This document shows, piece after piece, positions 34,248 to 42,807 of a DNA stretch of 64,000 nt (position 1 is its first letter; each line of letters opens with the position of its first letter). The stretch covers positions 390,659 through 454,658 of the forward strand of contig NZ_JACOGF010000002.1 of NCBI RefSeq assembly GCF_014284335.1, given 5' to 3'. The translations under genes and the position numbers were made by a program. The notes beneath the pieces are model-generated. The model searched no databases, had not been told where the DNA came from, and worked only from the letters and a program-made list of their open reading frames with translations. Source of the DNA: Undibacterium hunanense (GTDB lineage: Bacteria > Pseudomonadota > Gammaproteobacteria > Burkholderiales > Burkholderiaceae_D).

Positions 34248-35828
34248 TTAACGACGCATCATTTCGGGGGAGGCAAGAAACAAGGTATTCCATTCCTGTG
34301 TTGTATTTGCCTGGCTCAGGACCGTCTGGGTAGACGGGCTGAATTGCTTGGTCCAGCTTTTGACATAATTGGATACCGCCAGTGCTGGCTGTGGCGGTTT
34401 TTCCTGTGGTGCAGGCTGGTTGTCTACCTTGAACAGGGCCGGGTTGCCGCCGGCGATGGACTTGGCAATATCGATACGCACCGTCATCTGGCCAGAACTG
34501 GCCCAGGCACTTTCATTCAGGGCATAGCCGTCAGGGGTCTGGCGTCCGTTCAATTGCTGACCCATCATGTTCAGCCAGTTCAGCATGGGGCCGGTATTGA
34601 CGATGGTGGTGCCATCATACGCCAGGCGTACCGATGCCAGCATGTAGTGCATGGGGTCTTTGAACTTCTTGCCCAGTGAAGCGATAAATTCAGGCGAATC
34701 AAACATGGCCCGCAAGGTCGAAGGAATATCCCCATCCGTTTGCAGAAAACGGCCTGCCATCTTGTCTATGAGTGCCTTGGAAGGCGCATCCGAGACAAAG
34801 AAGGTCGCCAGTTTCTGGCTGACATAGTTGGCAGTGGCAGGTTGCCTGCACAGCATCGTCAATACTTCATCTAGTTCTGCCATGCCACGACCCTTGATGG
34901 TTTTACCCAGGATCTGCTTTTCGCCAAAGTCATGGCGCTGCGGCTGAAATTCAAACAGGCCCTGGCGGTAATACAGCTTTTCCAGTTCCGGCTTCATGCG
35001 TGGCGCATCTTTATTCAGGCTGATGCCGACACCGGTTAGCACGCGTGCCAGTTCCTGCACATCTTTTTGGGTATAGCCGCTGTTGACGCCCATGGTATGC
35101 AATTCCATCAGCTCGCGCGCATAGTTTTCATTGATGCGGTTGACGGCATTGTGCTCATTGTCCAGGTACCTGAGCATGGCAGGGTGCATGACCGTGGCAC
35201 GCAGCAAGTCGCGGAAATTGCCGAGTGCATTCGGGCGTATCGCCTGTTCTTCAAAATCACCGAGCATGGCGCGTACATTCGCTTTGCCGCTATGGATATT
35301 GAAATGGTTCATCCAGAACCAGCTCATCTGTTCCTGCAACTGATTGGATGAATATACATCGCGCAACAGTGAGCGAGTAGCCGCTTCGCGTGCCAGGCGC
35401 GTCAGTTCTTGCTGGTATTGTTTGGCCAGCGTATCGTCCGTGCCTTTTTGCTGGTCTGACGCGATACGGCGCGCTTCCAGATCGCGCATGATTTCTTCGA
35501 ATGGCTTGCTGGAAATGGTCAGGGTATCAATCTGTGCCTGGATAGGCGCAGGCAAGGCTGCGTTGCGGCCACGCAATTGTTGATCCAGGTAATGATCCGG
35601 GCCAACCGCCTGTAAGGCTTGCAGGGTGGTAGGAGTGCTACCCCAGGTGATGCGGTTCAGTAATTGTTCGGGTGGGATCGCCGCTTGTGTCAGGGTCTTG
35701 CCTACGGCTGGCTGGCTTTTACTACTGCCTGTATTGCTAGCCTGCTGTTGCGGGTTGGTGCTACATGCTGCCAGCAAGACTATCAGGCTGGCACTCAGCA
35801 AGTGCTGCATGGTCTGTTGAATTCTCAT
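34248..35828 (-). CDS. DUF1800 domain lipoprotein
   Basis: About 526 residues from ATG 35828 (GAAGAGGT upstream), which gives a clean lipoprotein signal with LAAC. It continues with the DUF1800 pattern: LLNRITWGSTP, MSWFWMNHFNIH, RDLLRATVMHPAMLRYLDNEHN, NENYARELMELHTMGVNSGYTQKDVQELARVLTG (the ARELMELHT motif is diagnostic). With the downstream DUF1501 gene it forms a conserved pair possibly involved in cell-envelope carbohydrate or peptide processing; unproven. Confidence 0.88.
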   Translation of the reverse strand: MRIQQTMQHLLSASLIVLLAACSTNPQQQASNTGSSKSQPAVGKTLTQAAIPPEQLLNRITWGSTPTTLQALQAVGPDHYLDQQLRGRNAALPAPIQAQIDTLTISSKPFEEIMRDLEARRIASDQQKGTDDTLAKQYQQELTRLAREAATRSLLRDVYSSNQLQEQMSWFWMNHFNIHSGKANVRAMLGDFEEQAIRPNALGNFRDLLRATVMHPAMLRYLDNEHNAVNRINENYARELMELHTMGVNSGYTQKDVQELARVLTGVGISLNKDAPRMKPELEKLYYRQGLFEFQPQRHDFGEKQILGKTIKGRGMAELDEVLTMLCRQPATANYVSQKLATFFVSDAPSKALIDKMAGRFLQTDGDIPSTLRAMFDSPEFIASLGKKFKDPMHYMLASVRLAYDGTTIVNTGPMLNWLNMMGQQLNGRQTPDGYALNESAWASSGQMTVRIDIAKSIAGGNPALFKVDNQPAPQEKPPQPALAVSNYVKSWTKQFSPSTQTVLSQANTTQEWNTLFLASPEMMRR

Positions 35829-36285
35829 TTTTTTACCTCTTCCGTATTGCACAAAAGAATAGGGGTGCCACCCGATTATGGAATGACATCAGCCATTAAC
35901 GCACCGACCGGCGAATTGTGATACGCGAAAGTCAAAATTTTAAGGAAAATTGGTAACGCGCTGTAACAACGCAGATCTGGCGATATCTTTCAACAGAAAG
36001 TTGCCATTGGGATAAATATTGCCAGGCAGGCGGCTGGACCAATCCGCACACTGCCCGCAAACGCTGTACCAGCATACCTGTGCATTAAAGCCTTGCGCAA
36101 AGCTTTGCAAAGCGGCAAGACTGCAAATCTACTGAGATAAGGGTAAGCGTGTTGTTATGCGGCTCTGAACTACCGAAGTTGTTACAGCGCCGTAATCAAT
36201 TCACAAGCTTTGTTACTTATGGGGTTGCGGACGACAATGGAAGCATCTGGCAAGAACCAGGAAAGCCTTATCGTTAAGCCAGACT
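35829..36285. other. Gene-free region with an imperfect 24-bp inverted repeat
   Basis: No gene seen in about 460 bases. GCGCTGTAACAAC (35958-35970) recurs inverted at 36178-36190, and the similarity extends outward to about 24 bases each side with one indel, enclosing about 210 bases. This could be a small MITE-like element or a pair of operators. Confidence 0.45.
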
Positions 36286-37032
36286 TCAGGAAAAATCCGC
36301 CATGTCGTCACCAAAATCATCTGTCAGGCTAGCTGACTGGGAGTCGTCTGCGGGGGCAGTCTCATGTGCGGTCTCATGTGCGGTTTCATGCGCTTCTGGC
36401 GCTTTGTCAAAATAGCCGGGTAACAAATCACTGCCGCCCTGGTTCAATTGCGCTGCACCACTACCGCTGTCAGCCACCTGCTGATGTGACTGGTTGCCCA
36501 TCAAATGACCTATACCCTGGAACAGAAAGGCACCTGCCGCCACGCCAGCGGCAGTAGCTGCCACCGTGCCCAGCATGCTGCCGCCAGTGCCACCAAAAAA
36601 ACTGGAACCTGGGGCTGCCGCCATGGCGCTGGCAGGCAACGGAGGTGGTTGCATGCCGCCATAGCTCGGCAAAGGTGTGCCTGTGACTGATGTTGCTGTC
36701 GTCGCTACTGTTTGTGCGGGGCGGCTGCTGGAGCTGTTACCCCAGGCACTGGTCGCCGGATCCAGAAAATTGCCAGCAGTATTGCCGTAGCCATTATTCT
36801 TACCCGCCTGCAATTCACGCACCTCTGCCTGCAAACTGGTGATCTGGGTATTGGCCTGGGTCAGTGCCTGATCCAGCAACAAAGCCCTTTGCACCAGCAG
36901 ATAACTGGCATCAGGCTGTTTGCTGACAGCATCACTAATCAGGCTTTGCGCCTGCGCATCCTTGCTGATGCCTTGTACTTTCACCAACTGATCGAGAAAA
37001 TTCTGTAAAACCTGGGTTTCCTGTGGGGACAT
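36286..37032 (-). CDS. DUF2076 family protein
   Basis: 248 residues from ATG 37032 (AGGAG six bases upstream; the ATG two codons earlier overlaps the ribosome binding site). N-terminal helix MSPQETQVLQNFLDQLVKVQG and ALLLDQALTQANTQITSLQAEV coiled coil are DUF2076 features; then a Gly/Ala/Pro-rich middle with one hydrophobic segment (MLGTVAATAAGVAAGAFLF), and an acidic tail with three HETA repeats. Function unknown. It borders the AT-rich island. Confidence 0.85.
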   Translation of the reverse strand: MSPQETQVLQNFLDQLVKVQGISKDAQAQSLISDAVSKQPDASYLLVQRALLLDQALTQANTQITSLQAEVRELQAGKNNGYGNTAGNFLDPATSAWGNSSSSRPAQTVATTATSVTGTPLPSYGGMQPPPLPASAMAAAPGSSFFGGTGGSMLGTVAATAAGVAAGAFLFQGIGHLMGNQSHQQVADSGSGAAQLNQGGSDLLPGYFDKAPEAHETAHETAHETAPADDSQSASLTDDFGDDMADFS

Positions 37033-37200
37033 GGTCATCTCCTGATGTAGCTCTAACTACTCCCTATCTGGTTACGTAGATGGGGATTTCAATGGATCTG
37101 TCTAATTTACGCTGGTAAGAATGGAATTTATTCTCTTCATACCAACAAATAAATTAGGTACTAAATGTGTCCCAAACTTAAATCATGGCAATAGGCCAAT

Positions 37201-37232
37201 CGTTCTGATAAGCTCATTTGATTATCAGAACG
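37201..37232. promoter_or_regulatory. Perfect inverted repeat upstream of the methyltransferase gene
   Basis: CGTTCTGATAA, 10 bases, TTATCAGAACG, ending 19 bases before the ATG. This is a plausible operator or hairpin for control of the methyltransferase, as autoregulation is common for modification genes. Confidence 0.55.
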
Positions 37233-37251
37233 CAAATGAAAGAAAAGGTTT

Positions 37252-38397
37252 ATGAATGTCGTTGAATTTTTTGCTGGTGCTGGTGGACTAGCGCAAGGAT
37301 TGGAAAGTGCTGGTTTCCGACATTTAATCGCGCTCGATTTCAATTCTGATGCATGCGAGACGTTGAAAAAAAATTACAACTGCAATGTCATTCTTAAAGA
37401 TGTCCGGGAATTTCAGTTCGAAGGACTTCGTATTGAGCCCACTTTATTTGCTGGGGGGCCGCCTTGTCAGCCATTTTCTACAGCGGGCAGGCATGCAGCG
37501 GAAAGTGATCACAGAAATGGTTTTCCTGACGCTATTCGAGCAGTTCGCCATTTGAAGCCAAATGCATTTATTTTTGAAAATGTGAATGGATTGCTACGAA
37601 AAAATTGGGAAGAATATGTCACGTACCTCGTACGACAATTGCAAGAGCCGGAGTTGACAATTAAACCGAAGGAGACTTGGTATAAACATAGTGAACGCCT
37701 CAATACAGCTTATCTTCGTAAGGTTTCAAATCAACGAACAAGATATCAAGTGCAAATGCATTTGGTCAATGCTGCTAACTATGGGGTTCCACAAAAGCGC
37801 CTGCGAGTGATTTTTGTTGGATTTCGTGAAGATTTGTCTGTGCGCTGGTCTCTGCCATTGCCAACTTATTCTGAGGAATCTTTGCTACATTCGAAGTGGA
37901 TTACTGGTGAGTATTGGGATGAGCATGGAATTACAGCGCCAATTTGCTCAGATATTGAGAGGAAAAAAGTGTCGAGGGTATTGGAGCAACCTGAGTTGTT
38001 GATTCGAAAACGATGGAGAACCGTTCGCGATGCTCTGAAAGATCTACAAGACCCTGAAGTCTATATCGGCAATAAGCAGGACAACATACACGCTTTTATT
38101 CCTGGTGCACGATCATATAAAGGACATACAGGGAGTGACTTTGATCAGCCAGCGAAAACTATTAAATCAGGTGTGAATGGCATTGGAGGGGGTGAAAATA
38201 TGCTACGACGAGAAAATGGATCTGTTCGTTACTTTACAATTCTGGAACTGCTTCGTCTTCAATCATTTCCAGATAATTATCAGTTATTTGGAACTAGGTC
38301 GTCTGTCATTAAACAAATTGGAAATGCCGTACCACCACTGCTGGCATACGTAATTGCAAATAGCATTAAGCTCGCGCTTCAGCGAAGAGGTAATTGA
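37252..38397 (+). CDS. DNA (cytosine-5-)-methyltransferase
   Basis: A 381-residue C5-MTase with motifs in standard order: I FFAGAGGLAQGL (6-17), IV GGPPCQPFS with catalytic Cys72, VI FENVNG, VIII QRTRYQV (161-167), QKRLRVIFVG, a target-recognition region about 195-310, and IX/X RLQSFPDNYQL and GNAVPPLLAYVIA. It methylates cytosine at an unknown site; no endonuclease gene of recognisable type is adjacent. Base composition is clearly richer in A+T than the flanking core genes, suggesting transfer. Its end overlaps the convergent ATPase gene by 19 bases. Confidence 0.93.
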   Translation: MNVVEFFAGAGGLAQGLESAGFRHLIALDFNSDACETLKKNYNCNVILKDVREFQFEGLRIEPTLFAGGPPCQPFSTAGRHAAESDHRNGFPDAIRAVRHLKPNAFIFENVNGLLRKNWEEYVTYLVRQLQEPELTIKPKETWYKHSERLNTAYLRKVSNQRTRYQVQMHLVNAANYGVPQKRLRVIFVGFREDLSVRWSLPLPTYSEESLLHSKWITGEYWDEHGITAPICSDIERKKVSRVLEQPELLIRKRWRTVRDALKDLQDPEVYIGNKQDNIHAFIPGARSYKGHTGSDFDQPAKTIKSGVNGIGGGENMLRRENGSVRYFTILELLRLQSFPDNYQLFGTRSSVIKQIGNAVPPLLAYVIANSIKLALQRRGN

Positions 38398-41147
38398 TTT
38401 TCTTGATCACTAGAATACCTGGCAAAGTATTCACTTGGTAAATGATATAACTCTAATTCTTCTCGGCTCCATAGTAGATGATCACGAGGAATTTTTTGCC
38501 CAATGGCTGATATTGCTTTAACTACGTACAAGTCTGATAGTGCGGAGAATTCTCCAGGAAGTTTATCCCAGTCAGGTTGAAATGGACTATTCATCCATGA
38601 GTCAATTTCAAACTGGAAATCTGTTTTTTGTACGAGAGCATGCCGTAATGGTTCGGAACGATTGTCATCTACTAATGTTGCTGGTTGTAGCCAATTTTGA
38701 TTAGGCAGTGCAAGTGTTGTATGAGTTGTGATTGTGGTTATCTTACGAGATCTTAATGCACTGTATATTTGTGGCCAAAATAGGCTGTATTTTTCAATTT
38801 CTGGAAATTGAAGAAATACATTGTGAATGCCGTCAATAACTACACATGTATAGGGATCTGCATTTAATTCGCCTGCATCTAGTTCCCAATCAATTCTGTT
38901 AAATAAATCGTTTGGACGTAAATGCCCTGGATACAGATGAATAACTTCCAGTCTGGGTTGACCTATAAAAGGTTTCTTTTCTGTTCGATATTCATTCCCT
39001 TGTTGCAGTTTTAGTCGACGAATCAAATTCTCATAGTAATCTGCGGGATATAAGAACGACACAACCAACACTCTCTGTTGGGACGGGACTGCCTTTATTT
39101 TATTGTCCGGCAAAAGTGTAAAGAGCGGCGATATCGCGAGTTTCATTGCCAAGGCTGCCTTCCCTCCAGAACCCTGGCCATTTAGAAATATATGTGATCC
39201 CTCGTCTATTTTTACTGAACTCGCGCTATCAATGTACGAAGCATTTTTACCAGATTCGAAAATATCTGAAGCACTAGCCAATTTCGCCAGCTCCCCAATA
39301 CTTTTCAACGCACGAGCTCTGCAAAGCCCAGTTCTTATTTGTGTTTTATCTGGCAGTCGAGGTCGCCAATGTGATAACTTTTCTAATTGGTAATTAATTT
39401 GTGGAGATAAGCGTACTCCTTTTATTCCGCCAATTTGAAGTCCATGTACACCGCTTGCGCAGAGCTGATGCCTTGCTTTAGTTAATATAAATCTTCTGTC
39501 CGGCTTTTTTGCATATTCGTCAGTCGATTCGTGAGATAGTTTTATGGCCACATCTACTAGGTAGTCAAGTGTCGAATCTCCTGCCCAAGCAGTACCAGTA
39601 GTCAAAATAACAAGAGCGTGTAGGTCTTTTAGTTTTTCAATTAATTGGTATAGTCTTTCTAACTGTGTTGTCTTTTGACTTGCCCCGGATTCGGTCTTTT
39701 GAAATCCAACCGCAAATAAGTCATGAAGGCCATCAAGAATAATTATCGCTTTGCAAGGCTGAGGTAACCGAAATATTTCTTTTGACGAAACTTCACCTTC
39801 ATCGTTGATACTGTTCATTACGATTTCAAGTTGCTCAAGTCCTTCTTCTATTTCATTTAGCGCACTTGTTCCGTAACCACTTCTTAGTTTATATTTCGTA
39901 AATTTGATAAAATTGCGAAGATCTTTTGGGAAGAAACTTAACCTTGAGATTTGATCAGGTATTAAACCATTCATGCGATCTATCAAATCTTTTTCGTATT
40001 CCTCTGCGGAAAGAAACCAGCTAGAAATGCCAAAGGGAATGACATGTGCGGCAAGAGCCAAAGCAAAAGATGTTTTGCCTGCGCCTGGGCCACCGTGAAT
40101 CGCCATTATTAATCCTTGTCGGCCAGAGAATTTTAATCCCCCTTTAAAAATGATATCCGCTCCGCGAAACGGTATGGGTAGTCCCCACAATTCATTAACG
40201 ATCTCGCCAGCATCTGGTAGGCTATCAAGTCGTTTTGAACGTGTAAATTCGAAAATATAACTTCGCTTCTTATTTGCTAGTTCATTTTCAGACGTGTTGT
40301 AAAAAATATTTGCAGGAACTAGTTCCGCATCTCCAAGATACCCAATACATTTTTCAATTGACTGGAACCGCAGATACAACATTTCTCTCAAGGCTAAATG
40401 ATGTCGAATCAGTCCATCAATTTTACCGCGACTGCCAGGGGGTAATTTATCTTCTCCGCGAGACAGGTAACGCTCACGGAACGATGTCCAAATATGTGAC
40501 AAAGACTTCTCAATTTCTAAAACAGAGAAGGTTTCAGACCCACCCAGGCCATTTAAATCTGGAATAAGCCGAAATGCACGAAATAGAAAATTTCTGCATG
40601 CGAGTAACGAATATGCTCTAGTTCCTTGCGCATTTGGCACTGTAAGAAAGTCATAAATAATAGATAAAGGTGATCTGATATGAATAGGCCTGGCGTCAGT
40701 ACCGGATTCTGAAAGTGCATTTATGTCAGATAACTCGCGAAACGAATTTATTATTAAGTTACTTATTCGGGTTGGTTCCTCTTGGATGTATTTTTTGATC
40801 TCTTGCGGAATAATGTTAGCGCCATTCGCATCAACTTCTAAATCAACAAACTTACATTCTTTAAATGCATTGCGTAGCGCTGAAGGCATACTAGTTTTGT
40901 TCCGTAACCACTTGTTTCCAAGTGGACTCATTCCATCAGGAGCTTCAACTAAGTGGCGATTTTCTCCAGCCTTCGTCGCAAAGCTCAGCCAACAGAAGTG
41001 AAGATTAATTTGTCGATGGTCAAATTTCGAAAGAGAATTTTCTAGCTTGTAGTGAATGACTACAGCGCGTTGAGCGAGCATGACGCTAGAAACTAATCCA
41101 TCAAGGATATCTGAATATGGAAAAGTCTTATTCGATTCATTGGACAT
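38379..41147 (-). CDS. Large tandem RecA/KaiC-like ATPase, candidate defence protein
   Basis: 922 residues from ATG 41147 (AGAGG upstream; the TTG 24 bases earlier is rejected). Residues 1-340 form a unique N-terminal domain. Residues 340-600 form a RecA/KaiC-type core: Walker A GGPGAGKTS (352-360), a KaiC-like FLSAEEYEKDL segment, Walker B AIIILDGLHD (467-476) and ILTKARHQ. A second, degenerate core follows: GQGSGGKAA (657-665, Ala in place of Ser/Thr) and CVVIDGIHNVF (768-778). The two halves suggest one active and one regulatory ATPase. It is the last gene of a three-gene operon; AT-rich. Confidence 0.8.
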   Translation of the reverse strand: MSNESNKTFPYSDILDGLVSSVMLAQRAVVIHYKLENSLSKFDHRQINLHFCWLSFATKAGENRHLVEAPDGMSPLGNKWLRNKTSMPSALRNAFKECKFVDLEVDANGANIIPQEIKKYIQEEPTRISNLIINSFRELSDINALSESGTDARPIHIRSPLSIIYDFLTVPNAQGTRAYSLLACRNFLFRAFRLIPDLNGLGGSETFSVLEIEKSLSHIWTSFRERYLSRGEDKLPPGSRGKIDGLIRHHLALREMLYLRFQSIEKCIGYLGDAELVPANIFYNTSENELANKKRSYIFEFTRSKRLDSLPDAGEIVNELWGLPIPFRGADIIFKGGLKFSGRQGLIMAIHGGPGAGKTSFALALAAHVIPFGISSWFLSAEEYEKDLIDRMNGLIPDQISRLSFFPKDLRNFIKFTKYKLRSGYGTSALNEIEEGLEQLEIVMNSINDEGEVSSKEIFRLPQPCKAIIILDGLHDLFAVGFQKTESGASQKTTQLERLYQLIEKLKDLHALVILTTGTAWAGDSTLDYLVDVAIKLSHESTDEYAKKPDRRFILTKARHQLCASGVHGLQIGGIKGVRLSPQINYQLEKLSHWRPRLPDKTQIRTGLCRARALKSIGELAKLASASDIFESGKNASYIDSASSVKIDEGSHIFLNGQGSGGKAALAMKLAISPLFTLLPDNKIKAVPSQQRVLVVSFLYPADYYENLIRRLKLQQGNEYRTEKKPFIGQPRLEVIHLYPGHLRPNDLFNRIDWELDAGELNADPYTCVVIDGIHNVFLQFPEIEKYSLFWPQIYSALRSRKITTITTHTTLALPNQNWLQPATLVDDNRSEPLRHALVQKTDFQFEIDSWMNSPFQPDWDKLPGEFSALSDLYVVKAISAIGQKIPRDHLLWSREELELYHLPSEYFARYSSDQENQLPLR

Positions 41148-41188
41148 TGAAAGCCTCTTAAGTCGTTTCAAGCTAGAAGAGAAGAGTC

Positions 41189-41824
41189 TTATGCTGCGGC
41201 GTAGCTATTTCGACTTTCATTACGCAAACCATGCCCAAAACTTATTGCGTCAGTAACAACACTAGTTTCGGGAGTTTTGGACGAAGGAGTTTTACCAATT
41301 GCAAGATGGTGGCTACTACTATAGGGGGGGCTTTGATTCTCTACTTTTGCATTTCTCTTTTTTTCCTTTATGAATAAACTTTTTGTTGACTCATCTTCTC
41401 GCAACCGAATTGCAATCTCTGGTTTTCTGACGAAATCATATAGGCTAGCTAATGTAAATGGATATTCGCTTAGTCGCTCATTCATTTGTTCTTCGAATAA
41501 TGCCAAGGTATGCAGGGATAAGAAATAATCCTGAGTTCCGATATAGACATTTTTTAAATCAGTAAATGCATGAATGGCATCCGAATTTATACCTAAGCTC
41601 AAGGGATTTTCAGTTTTAATTATATTTAATGCTGAAGTTAATTCTAAAGTTTGAAAGTCAAGGGATAACTCATTATCAAAGACGCGCTTAAATTTAATTA
41701 TTTTATTAGAGCTTCCAATATATTGAATGTATCTTTTGTTCGCAAGTCCAAATACGGGGATTATAAAACCGGGAAGCAATTCCCCTGCTGGCAAACCAAG
41801 CGAAACTAATTTAGTTAAAATCAT
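41189..41824 (-). CDS. Unknown protein of the island operon
   Basis: 211 residues beginning MILTKLVSLGLPAGELLPGF. The ATG overlaps the stop of the preceding gene as TAATG, so translation is coupled. No known domain was recognised. The first 130 residues look folded (mixed strands and helices), with FGLANKRYIQYIGSS and NVYIGTQDYFLSLHTLALFEEQM; the last 60 are Ser/Lys-rich and probably disordered. Its fixed place between the two other genes suggests a partner or adaptor. Confidence 0.75.
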   Translation of the reverse strand: MILTKLVSLGLPAGELLPGFIIPVFGLANKRYIQYIGSSNKIIKFKRVFDNELSLDFQTLELTSALNIIKTENPLSLGINSDAIHAFTDLKNVYIGTQDYFLSLHTLALFEEQMNERLSEYPFTLASLYDFVRKPEIAIRLREDESTKSLFIKEKKRNAKVENQSPPYSSSHHLAIGKTPSSKTPETSVVTDAISFGHGLRNESRNSYAAA

Positions 41825-42660
41825 TATAAAAACTTTCTTATTATTTCTATAGATTTGCTGATTAAAACTCCATCGCACTCTGTTGTTGAACCGCGAGTTT
41901 GTTGATAAGGGGTTCGTATGGTGTTAAAGGATGTCAGAAGAGTTTCGATTTTTTTACTCGACATTTGTGTGTCGGGAATTATTGCACCAAGTATTTTGGT
42001 TTTTTTTAATTCAATTGTGCCGTCAATTTGAATCTCAATCGATGATTTCCGATTATCAACCGATGTGTTTGCTGTATTTTTTAACATGTGGTGATAATTG
42101 ATAATTTCAAAGTCAGCAGCATCACAAACGACTTTCATTAAAGCCTTGTCAATGATGTAATTCTTATTTGTTCCAAAAAATTTTGCTACATGCTTTTGAG
42201 CAATATCTATATCTTTACCTAGGAAAAAATCCATTACAGTAAAGCGACTATCTAACCATGGTTTGTAATATTTTTGGAAGCATGCACCAGTATCAAATGG
42301 AAAAATTCTTTTTACAGAGTGCACAGCTTCATCTAACTGGATAATTAAGGCAGCAGGCAACTGAGTGTCATTGTTAGCTGGGGTGCCAGCTTTTGACCGA
42401 TAGCTCGCTTTACCATAAAAGAAAAAGCTAAGTGGCTCATCTTGTTTTAGTAGCTTACTAAAATGTTTACATGTCTTAGGCTCAATTTTCCCTGCTTCTA
42501 AAATCTTTCTTAGATTCAAGCAGTCTGTCATGTGGACTAAAGGAAGAATTTTAGGGAGCTTCTGAGTTGTTGTCTCAACAAAGGACTTGAAAACAGTGGG
42601 GGGTATATCCGGGTTCATACCCGGATTTATTTTGCAAGTTTGCGGCGGTTTAGATGACAA
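41824..42660 (-). CDS. Unknown protein with an ADP-ribosyltransferase-like H-x-T motif, first gene of the island operon
   Basis: 278 residues. LVHMTDCLNLRKILEAGKIEP (41-61) has the H-x-T...NL..IL..G..P pattern of DarT-like ADP-ribosyltransferases, and LSFFFYGKASYR (77-88) provides a Y/R-rich segment. Catalytic Glu assignment was not possible, so this is a motif-level resemblance, not an identification. It would act in the cytoplasm, on nucleic acid or protein if the resemblance holds. The coding start overlaps a perfect ATCCGGGT/ACCCGGAT palindrome (42607-42626). Confidence 0.65.
   Translation of the reverse strand: MSSKPPQTCKINPGMNPDIPPTVFKSFVETTTQKLPKILPLVHMTDCLNLRKILEAGKIEPKTCKHFSKLLKQDEPLSFFFYGKASYRSKAGTPANNDTQLPAALIIQLDEAVHSVKRIFPFDTGACFQKYYKPWLDSRFTVMDFFLGKDIDIAQKHVAKFFGTNKNYIIDKALMKVVCDAADFEIINYHHMLKNTANTSVDNRKSSIEIQIDGTIELKKTKILGAIIPDTQMSSKKIETLLTSFNTIRTPYQQTRGSTTECDGVLISKSIEIIRKFL
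42607..42626. repeat. Short perfect palindrome near the start of the ART-like gene
   Basis: ATCCGGGT-TCAT-ACCCGGAT, within codons 12-18 and with an in-frame ATG in the loop. It might act as an operator or translational hairpin. Confidence 0.5.
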
Positions 42661-42807
42661 AGCAGTACCCCATGTTTCATGAAGCTAGGTCAATGAAAGG
42701 CAGTCTATTGTTTTTTTATTATTGCATATTAATTATGTTGACTGGAATATTTTTTCATATGCTTTTTAATAGTTACTTAGAGTAATAAATATTATTTGAG
42801 AAACTCT

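Noticed and set aside
37252..38397. Methyltransferase as part of a standard type II restriction-modification pair
   Set aside because: No adjacent endonuclease-like gene; the neighbours are an ATPase and two unknown proteins.
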